A DNA stretch of 64,000 nucleotides from JAMXLO01 sp963696645. Lineage in GTDB: Bacteria > Pseudomonadota > Alphaproteobacteria > Acetobacterales > Acetobacteraceae. The position numbers were made by a program, and so were the translations under genes. Position 1 is the first letter of the stretch; every line of letters begins with the position of its first letter. Below the pieces are notes generated by a model that was not told the origin of the DNA, made no database searches, and saw nothing but the letters and a program-made list of their open reading frames with translations. Positions 58,100 to 64,000 of this stretch are shown here, piece after piece. The DNA is taken from the NCBI GenBank assembly GCA_963696645.1, contig CAVOKY010000005.1, forward strand, positions 992,001 through 1,056,000, written 5' to 3'.

Positions 58100-59347
58100 T
58101 CAGCCTATCGCGTGCTCCAGACGCATCGGCGCGATTCCGCGCCACCAGTGCGCCGATCACCATCAGGTTGATCAGGTTGAACAGCACGCCGACCGCGAAG
58201 GCCGGGGCATAGAAGGCGAAGTGGTCGTACATCACGCCGGCCAGCCAGCCGCCCGCCGCCATGCCGAGCGAACCCGGGAACAACATGGTGGGGATGCGCC
58301 AGCTTGCCTCGGACGCCGGGAACAGCTCACGCACCGCCAGCACATAGCCTGGGATCAGCCCGCCGAAGCCAAAGCCGAACACCGCGGAAATGGTGAACAG
58401 GCCGATCTCGTTCTGGGTCAGCAGGAACCCGGTCATCGCAGCGGCCTGCGCCGCGGAGGCCCACAGGATGGTGCGCAGTCCGCCGATCGCGGTCCGCCAG
58501 CCAGCCCCAGAACTGGCGCGCGAAGAACGCGGAGCCGAGCAGGACCGACAGCATCGCCGCACCTTGCGTTGGCGCCGATGCCGATATCGCTGCAGAACGC
58601 GACCATGTGCGCCATCGGCATCGACATCGTCACGCAGCAGCAGAAGGTGGCGAACGCCAGCGCCGCCAGGACGAGATTGGGCGGCAGGCCAAGCACCGGG
58701 GCGCCGACGCGCGGGCCGGTGGGCGATGCCGCCGTGAACGTCGCCAATTCGGGCGGGCGGCGCAGGAAGATCGCCGCCAGCGGCAGGATCACCACCACGA
58801 CAAACACCGCGTAGGCCAGCATGGTGTGGCGCCAGCCGATCCGGTCGATGCCGAACTGGAACACCGCCGGCCATAGCGCTCCGGCGATGTACTGGCCGGC
58901 GGAGATCAGCGCGATCGCGGTGCCGCGGCGGACGTCGAACCAGCGGCTGACATAGGTCATCAGCGGCGCGAACATGCCCGCCGCGCCAAGCAGGCCGACC
59001 AGCAGGAAGCTGCTGATGTAGAGCTGCGTCAGGCCGCCCAGCGACGAAATCGTCAGGCCGGCGCCGATCATCGTGCCGCCGAACATCACCACGGCAGCGG
59101 ACGCCGATCCGCTCGGCCAGCCAGCCCATGGCGATGCCGCCGCTGCCGGCGCCGATGAAGGTCAGCGCCACCGCCAGCGCGGGCGCCGAACGCGGCGCGC
59201 CGAACTCCGCGGCGATCGGCTTCAGTGCGACGACGGTCGCCAGCGGCGCGCCATACGAGACGCTGAGCATCGATCAGCGCAGCGATGGCAACGACCCAGG
59301 AAGTCCGTGTCTCCACGCTGCGCGCGTAGTGCGCTGCTGTCGTCCAT
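58100..59347 (-). pseudogene. MFS transporter (oxalate/formate antiporter-like), several frameshifts
   Basis: From about 59347 the pieces are, in order, TSWVVAIAALI | MLSVSYGAPLATVVALKPIAAEFG, GIAMGWLAERIG, then MFGGTMIGAGLTISSLGGLTQLYISSFLLVGLLGAAG, SRWFDVRRGTAIALISAGQYIAG, then (after two more changes) SVLLGSAFFARQFWGWLAD, GGLRTILWASAAQAAAMTGF and FGFGFGGLIPGYVLAVRELFPASEA. The total span of 1248 bases fits a ~415-residue MFS protein. Frame changes near 59095, 58560, 58490 and 59275, and probably near both ends. A shifted stop at 58100 would leave it end-to-end with the kinase. Substrate unknown; its resemblance to monocarboxylate/oxalate-formate carriers is general. Confidence 0.7.
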
Positions 59348-59522
59348 TGGGTGCGCTTCCTCGGTTCTTGTCGCGGCAGCTTACAGCGGGAGCGCGCAAT
59401 CGGAAAAGTCGTGGGGGTCGGGTGTCGACGGAGTGTATTGCGCTCTATCCTACCTGCGTTACTCCGCCGCAATCGTCGCAGCCGGGGGATGGGCGGGACG
59501 CAGCGGCCCTCATCTGCGTACG

Positions 59523-60530
59523 CTAACCAAACATCTTTGCAATGATGGCCGGGTTGACATCCTCGATCTGCGCCGGTTGCCAGCGTGGCTTGCGGTCCTT
59601 GTCCACCACCATCGCGCGCACTCCCTCGGCGAAGTCGGGATGCCGCATGGTGGTGCGCGTCAGGGAAAGTTCGGCAGCCTGGCACTGCGGCAGGGTCAGC
59701 ACCGCGCCACGCCGCAGCGCGGCAAGCGTCCAGCACAGCGCCGAGGGTGACACTGTCCGCAGCGTCGCCAACGCCGCCGCTGCCCACTCGCCGCCAGCCG
59801 CATCAAGCCGCTGCACGATGCCGACAACGCTGGGGGCGCCGAAGCAGTGATCAATCGCTGCACGATGCGGCGCCAGTGAGAACGCCGGCAATGGTGCAAG
59901 TGCGCTGCCCAGTGCCGCCGGCCCGTCCTCGGCCAGCGCGCGCGACAACGCCGGCAGGTCGTCATGCCGGACGAAATGCGTGGCCAAGCCGGCATGCACC
60001 CCATCCGCGCCCTGCATGCGTGCCCCGGTGAGACCGAGATACGTGCCAAGTTCGCCGGGCAGGCGCGGCAGGAAGAACGTCGCACCGATGTCGGGGAAGA
60101 AGCCGATCGCGGTTTCCGGCATTGCAAACGCCGCGCGCTCGGTCGCAACGCGATACGGTGCGTGCACCGATACGCCGATGCCGCCGCCCATGCAGATGCC
60201 GTCGATCAGCGCGACATAGGGCTTCGGATAGGTCGCAATCATCAGGTTCAGCTCGTACTCCTCGCGGAAAAACGCTTCGGCCCGGTAGTGCTCGTCATCC
60301 AGTTCGTACTGGCGCAGCGCGCGGATATCGCCGCCGGCACAGAACGCGCGGTCGCCGGCACCCTCGATCACGACAGCGTGCACGTGCGGCTGATCGCGCC
60401 AGTCCTCGAGTGCGCGCGCGCAGGCGCGGATCATTGGCAAATCGATCGCATTGAGCGCCTGCGGGCGGTTCAACACGAGCCGACCCACGCGCCCGTCGCG
60501 GCGGGCTATCACAGTCTCTTCAGATCGCAT
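59523..60530 (-). CDS. 3-hydroxyisobutyryl-CoA hydrolase (crotonase superfamily)
   Basis: 335 residues, longer than a simple enoyl-CoA hydratase, as in HIBCH. Segments RVGRLVLNRPQALNAIDLPMI, AFCAGGDIRALRQ (oxyanion), IDGICMGGGIGVSVHAPYRVATERA, MPETAIGFFPDIGATFFL (conserved acid) and the C-terminal FAEGVRAMVVDKDRKPRWQPAQIEDV are diagnostic. It hydrolyses 3-hydroxyisobutyryl-CoA in valine breakdown. Valine links loosely to the Liv transporter family but is far away. Start at 60530. Confidence 0.9.
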   Translation of the reverse strand: MRSEETVIARRDGRVGRLVLNRPQALNAIDLPMIRACARALEDWRDQPHVHAVVIEGAGDRAFCAGGDIRALRQYELDDEHYRAEAFFREEYELNLMIATYPKPYVALIDGICMGGGIGVSVHAPYRVATERAAFAMPETAIGFFPDIGATFFLPRLPGELGTYLGLTGARMQGADGVHAGLATHFVRHDDLPALSRALAEDGPAALGSALAPLPAFSLAPHRAAIDHCFGAPSVVGIVQRLDAAGGEWAAAALATLRTVSPSALCWTLAALRRGAVLTLPQCQAAELSLTRTTMRHPDFAEGVRAMVVDKDRKPRWQPAQIEDVNPAIIAKMFG

Positions 60531-60859
60531 GTACCCCTCTCAGGCTGATGACGGCCCATATGGCTGTGGTTGTGCGCCGGTAGGCAAGCCGGGATTCACA
60601 CCGGAGCCACCGAGCAGCGTATAACTGGTGCTTCACGCAATGCCTGCTTTTTGGCGTCCGGCAGGGCGTGCCGACGCGGGCAATTCTGTCTGTCTCAATG
60701 GCTCTACGCTGGGGACCGACGCGGGCAACGGTGACCGCTGTGCAGCCGCGCACTTGCTTGGCGATGCCTGGGAAAACCGTTCCTCCCCGCTTTCGTTTCC
60801 GGCCGAATTCGCGGATTGTAGCGTGTTGCTGCACGGCACCAACCTGGAGCCCGACATAG
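60531..60859. other. 329-base gene-free stretch
   Basis: No gene recognised. It should hold the divergent promoters of the HIBCH-like gene and the solute-binding protein. A 13-base direct repeat ccgacgcgggcaa occurs at 60671 and 60716. No clear function. Confidence 0.4.
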
Positions 60860-61894
60860 ATGCATGCCCGCTCGCTTGTGGCCGCCGTGGCGATCCTCGC
60901 CCTGTCGTTCGGCTCCGCCGCGGCGCGTGACCTGACGATCGTCGCCCGCGGCAGCCTCGCTGCGGACGCCACGAGGGAGGTGTTCGCCAAGCCCTTTACC
61001 GTCGCCACCGCCATCGCAACGCAGGTGAAAGGCTGGGATGGCGGCATCGACAGCCTGCGCACCCAGGCGAAGACGCCGGACTCTCCCTGGGATCTGGTGA
61101 TGGTCGACAGCGACGAACTGTCGGCCGGCTGCGCGGAGGGCCTGTTCGAGAAGCTCGATTGGTCGGCGATTGGCGGCAAAGATCATTACCTGCCGCAGGC
61201 CGTGAGCGATTGCGGCGCCGGTGTCGATATTACCAGCCTCGTGCTGGCCTGGGATCGCGATAAGTTTCCCGGCACGCCTAGCTGGTCGGAGTTCTGGGAT
61301 GTCGCGAAATATCCCGGCAAACGCGGACTGTTTCGGGGCGTACAAGGCAATCTGGAGTTCGCCCTGATCGCGGATGGCGTGGCTCCTGGCGACGTCTACA
61401 AAGTGCTGGCCACCGGCGATGGTGTCGACCGGGCATTCCGCAAGCTCGACCAGCTCAAACCTTACATCGTATGGTGGCAGGACGGCGCGGAGGCAGCGCA
61501 TATTCTGGCGTCCGGCGACGTGCTGATGACCAGCGCCTTTGCGGGGCCGATTGCTGTGGTCAATCGAACCGCGCATCGCAATTTCGGCGTGCAGTGGTCC
61601 GCCAGCCTGTACGAAGTGCAAAGTTGGGCGATCATGAAGGCCAGCCCCAACCTGCGTGAGGCCACCCAGTTCCTGTATTTTGCCGGTACGCCGGCGATCG
61701 AGGCGCGGCTGGTTGGCCTGTTCGGCGAGGGGGGGCTGGCCAAAGGGGCGAATGACGGACTGCCGCCGGAACTGGCTCAAATATCACCTACCACGCCGGC
61801 CAATCTCGCTGCAGCGCTCCGCATGGATACCGGCTTTTGGCACGACAATCTTGGCAAATTGCGCCACCGCTTCGACGACTGGCTGTCGCATTGA
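60860..61894 (+). CDS. extracellular solute-binding protein (PotD-like)
   Basis: 344 residues with a signal peptide (SLVAAVAILALSFGSAAA). The mature part begins RDLTIVARGS and has typical periplasmic ABC-binding lobes: PWDLVMVDSDELSAG, LVLAWDRDKFPGTPSWSEFWDVAKYPGKRGLF, and a QDGAEAAHILASGDVLMTSAFAG segment, as in polyamine- or iron-type binding proteins. No cognate permease or ATPase is near it. Its stop codon overlaps the TTG start of the MlaE-like gene, which is an odd pairing. Substrate unknown. Confidence 0.85.
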   Translation: MHARSLVAAVAILALSFGSAAARDLTIVARGSLAADATREVFAKPFTVATAIATQVKGWDGGIDSLRTQAKTPDSPWDLVMVDSDELSAGCAEGLFEKLDWSAIGGKDHYLPQAVSDCGAGVDITSLVLAWDRDKFPGTPSWSEFWDVAKYPGKRGLFRGVQGNLEFALIADGVAPGDVYKVLATGDGVDRAFRKLDQLKPYIVWWQDGAEAAHILASGDVLMTSAFAGPIAVVNRTAHRNFGVQWSASLYEVQSWAIMKASPNLREATQFLYFAGTPAIEARLVGLFGEGGLAKGANDGLPPELAQISPTTPANLAAALRMDTGFWHDNLGKLRHRFDDWLSH

Positions 61895-62994
61895 CGCAGG
61901 TGGCCCGACTGTCGATTGAACAGCGCGACGGAAGCGAGGTTCTGGCATTCGCCGGGCGGCTTGAGGCCGATACAATTGGCGCGCTTTGGCGGCAGGGCAT
62001 ACGTGCGGCACAACGCGCGCGTGGCCGATCCCTGGTGTTCGATCTCAGTGGGGTGTCGTTCTGCGACGTGGGCGGCGCAGCGTTTCTCACCGCCGTCGAG
62101 GCCGCGCATGGTGAGGCAGCCCGGCTGACCGGTGCGGACGAGCGGGTGGCCGAACTCCTGGCCCGCACGCGCGCCGCAATCCCTGCCGTCAGGCACACCA
62201 CGGACACCGCGCCATGGACAGCGCGGGAAATTCTGGCCGCGGCACTCGGCTTGGTCGCCGCCAGCATTGCCTTCCTGGGCGAGGCGGCCGTCGCCGTCGT
62301 CCGTCTGCCGGCGCGGCGGCGCATGTTGCGCATGCCCGATCTGCTGCGCTACGTCGATCAGACGGGCGTGCGCTCGGTGCCGCTGGTCCTGCTGCTTGGC
62401 TATCTGATCGGGCTGATCCTGGCGTTCCAGTCGGCCGTGCCGATGCGGCAATTCGGTGCCGACATCTTCGTCGCCAGCCTGGTGTCGATCAGCCTGGTGC
62501 GGGAGCTTGGCCCGTTGCTGGCGGCGGTGATCCTGGCCGGTCGCACCGGCTCTGCCTTTGCCGCCGAAATCGGCACCATGAAGGTGAACGAGGAGATCGA
62601 CGCTCTGGTGACGATGGGGCTCGATCCGATGACCATGCTGGTGCTGCCAAGAATTTTCGCGGCGATGCTGGTGATGCCGGTCATGACGATTCTGCTCGAT
62701 CTCGCAGGTATCTTGGGCATGGCGACCGTGATGCGCGGTTTTGGCTTTCCGCTGCAGGCGATTGCGTTGCAGGTGCAGAGCTGGGTAGGCGCTGGCGATT
62801 TGTACGGTGGGCTGTTCAAGTCGGTCTGCTTCGGCCTCGTGGTGGCGGCGATCGGCTGTCGCGCCGGATTAGGGACCGGGGTCGGTCCGCGCGCGGTGGG
62901 CCTGTCGACAACCGCGGCTGTGGTCGGCGGCATCGTCGCCACGATCGCGCTGGACGGCGTGTTTGCCCTGATCTTCTATCGGCTGCATCTGTGA
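61891..62994 (+). CDS. mlaE: MlaE-family lipid ABC permease with N-terminal STAS domain
   Basis: About 367 residues. The first ~90 form a STAS-like (MlaB) domain (RSLVFDLSGVSFCDVGGAAFLTAVEAA). The rest is MlaE: RSVPLVLLLGYLIGLILAFQ, LVRELGPLLAAVILAGRTGSAFAAEIGTMKVNEEIDAL (MlaE core), GDLYGGLFKSVCFG. It works with MlaF and MlaD in moving phospholipid between membranes. The start is TTG 61891 (overlapping the TGA before it) or GTG 61900; both are in frame. Confidence 0.9.
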   Translation: MTQVARLSIEQRDGSEVLAFAGRLEADTIGALWRQGIRAAQRARGRSLVFDLSGVSFCDVGGAAFLTAVEAAHGEAARLTGADERVAELLARTRAAIPAVRHTTDTAPWTAREILAAALGLVAASIAFLGEAAVAVVRLPARRRMLRMPDLLRYVDQTGVRSVPLVLLLGYLIGLILAFQSAVPMRQFGADIFVASLVSISLVRELGPLLAAVILAGRTGSAFAAEIGTMKVNEEIDALVTMGLDPMTMLVLPRIFAAMLVMPVMTILLDLAGILGMATVMRGFGFPLQAIALQVQSWVGAGDLYGGLFKSVCFGLVVAAIGCRAGLGTGVGPRAVGLSTTAAVVGGIVATIALDGVFALIFYRLHL

Positions 62995-63773
62995 CCGAGG
63001 GGCCGATCATCCGCGTGGACGCTGTCGCGCAGCGTTTCGGCAGCCGTACGATCTTCCGCGATGTGTCGTTCAACGTGAACACCGGCGAGGTGTTCGTCAT
63101 CCTCGGTGGTTCGGGCTGCGGCAAGTCCACGCTGATGAAGCAGTTGATCGGGCTGCTTGCCCCTAGCGCGGGACGTATCGCGATATTCGGCCATGAAATC
63201 ACCGGATCGAATCGCGCGACAGCACTACTCGACGTGCAGCGAAGGATCGGCGTGATGTTCCAGTCCGGCGCCTTGTTCGGTTCGATGACCTTGCTCGAGA
63301 ATGTCATGTTGCCGCTTGAAATATTCACTGACTTGCCGGCCGAGGGGCGAGAGTCTGTCGCGCGGGTGAAACTCGGCCTGGTTGGCCTGAGCGATGCCGC
63401 CTCGTTGATGCCAGCAGAGATTTCCGGCGGTATGGCGCGGCGGGCGGGCATCGCGCGTGCCATGGCGCTCGACCCGCCGCTGCTGTTTCTCGATGAGCCA
63501 TCGGCTGGGCTCGACCCGATCACGTCGGCCGGTCTCGACAAGCTGATACTCGACCTGCGACATGACCTCGGCGCCACGTTCGTCGTGGTGACTCACGAGC
63601 TCGCGTCGATTTTGGCGATCGCGGATCGCTGCATCATGCTGGATCGAGCGGCGTATCCGGATGCGGGGGGCATCATCGCCGAAGGTGATCCGCGCGTGCT
63701 GCGCGACACCAGCACGCAACCCATCGTGCGCGCTTTCTTCCGCCGCGAATTGCCGGCCGCGATCGCCGCCTGA
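62991..63773 (+). CDS. mlaF: MlaF-type lipid ABC ATPase
   Basis: 260 residues from GTG 62991 (GTGA overlap with the mlaE stop). Walker A LGGSGCGKSTLMKQ, signature ISGGMARRAGIARAMA, Walker B LLFLDEPSAGLDPI, then VVVTHELASILAIADRC. It drives the Mla complex. The stop overlaps the next start by one base. Confidence 0.93.
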   Translation: MTEGPIIRVDAVAQRFGSRTIFRDVSFNVNTGEVFVILGGSGCGKSTLMKQLIGLLAPSAGRIAIFGHEITGSNRATALLDVQRRIGVMFQSGALFGSMTLLENVMLPLEIFTDLPAEGRESVARVKLGLVGLSDAASLMPAEISGGMARRAGIARAMALDPPLLFLDEPSAGLDPITSAGLDKLILDLRHDLGATFVVVTHELASILAIADRCIMLDRAAYPDAGGIIAEGDPRVLRDTSTQPIVRAFFRRELPAAIAA

Positions 63774-64000
63774 TGCCGGGAAGTGCGATCTACCTGCGCG
63801 TCGGACTGCTGATCCTTGGCGGGATTGCTTTGCTGTTCGCGCTGCTCTGGTTCCTGGGCGGTGGCGAGATCCGCCACGGCAGTTTGTTCGAATCGTATTT
63901 CAGCGAATCGGTGGTTGGACTTGAGGTCGGCGCGGCTGTGAAATACCGCGGCGTCACGATCGGCCGGGTGACCGGTCTCGGTCTGGTCAGCGCCGAGTAC
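63773..64000 (+). CDS. mlaD: MlaD-family (MCE domain) protein, 3' partial
   Basis: ATG 63773 overlaps the mlaF stop in tgatg. The visible 76 residues have an N-terminal anchor span (AIYLRVGLLILGGIALLFALLWFLGG) and begin the MCE domain (SFSESVVGLEVGAAVKYRGVTIGRV-type: VVGLEVGAAVKYRGVTIGRV). MCE proteins form a periplasmic ring for lipids. The gene runs past the window end. Confidence 0.9.
   Translation, partial: MPGSAIYLRVGLLILGGIALLFALLWFLGGGEIRHGSLFESYFSESVVGLEVGAAVKYRGVTIGRVTGLGLVSAEY

Overview
The window looks like chromosomal DNA from a GC-rich alphaproteobacterium. Three things point that way: a CcrM-type GANTC adenine methyltransferase (16373-17449), the order rpsT - dnaA - dnaN (43214-46581), and catabolic families common in Rhodospirillales/Acetobacteraceae. 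The family-level placement is a guess from gene content. I saw no rRNA, tRNA, CRISPR array, insertion sequence or prophage.

Layout. 1-13.7 kb: a catabolic region with the end of a MIP18-family Fe-S assembly protein, an amidohydrolase, a DHA2 MFS pump, enoyl-CoA hydratase, class III CoA-transferase, methyltransferase, GMC oxidoreductase, two SDR/LLM oxidoreductases, and an overlapping operon of a ThDP enzyme, an EthD-like protein and an alpha/beta hydrolase. 13.9-23.5 kb: a small membrane protein, a [2Fe-2S] ferredoxin with its reductase, ccrM, a VOC protein with an anion permease, a 71-aa protein, a divergent phosphonate pair (phnX and a PbfA-like lyase), a CMD protein and an SDR. 23.5-31.4 kb (minus strand): livGFHM-type ABC genes followed by an RND efflux pair. 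31.6-35.4 kb: a GntR regulator, oxalyl-CoA decarboxylase and formyl-CoA transferase, i.e. an oxalate degradation operon read divergently from the liv/efflux genes across a shared operator-like region. 35.5-42.4 kb: cupin, DUF1805, NIPSNAP, 10-formyl-THF hydrolase-like protein, hydratase, MBL hydrolase, CoA-transferase, NTF2-like protein and XRE regulator. 42.4-46.6 kb: a decayed thiolase, then rpsT, dnaA and dnaN. 46.6-53.6 kb: LLM oxidoreductase, 2-hydroxyacid dehydrogenase, RluA-like pseudouridine synthase, thiolase-DUF35 protein, EamA transporter, broken DUF1326 gene and DUF2182 membrane protein. 53.7-64 kb: a vanadium-haloperoxidase-like protein with a PEP-CTERM tail, a badly frameshifted hybrid histidine kinase, a frameshifted MFS gene, a 3-hydroxyisobutyryl-CoA hydrolase, a lone solute-binding protein, and the start of an mlaEFD operon that runs off the end.

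Two genome-scale features stand out. First, many otherwise convincing genes carry single-base frame changes. In eight of them (GMC, hydrolase, RND, MFP, oxc, 2-HADH, RluA, thiolase) removing one to four inserted bases restores a full-length protein with a whole number of codons. This suggests either a systematic consensus error in this assembly or many young pseudogenes. Second, a palindromic repeat family with a core like tgtcattgcgaggagcg occurs at least seven times, mostly at 3' ends and between genes. One copy appears to encode the C-terminus of the PbfA-like enzyme.

The most interesting functional units are the GntR/oxc/frc locus with its shared operator region, the phnX/pbfA-like pair, the PEP-CTERM haloperoxidase-like protein, and the solute-binding protein overlapping the Mla lipid-transport operon.
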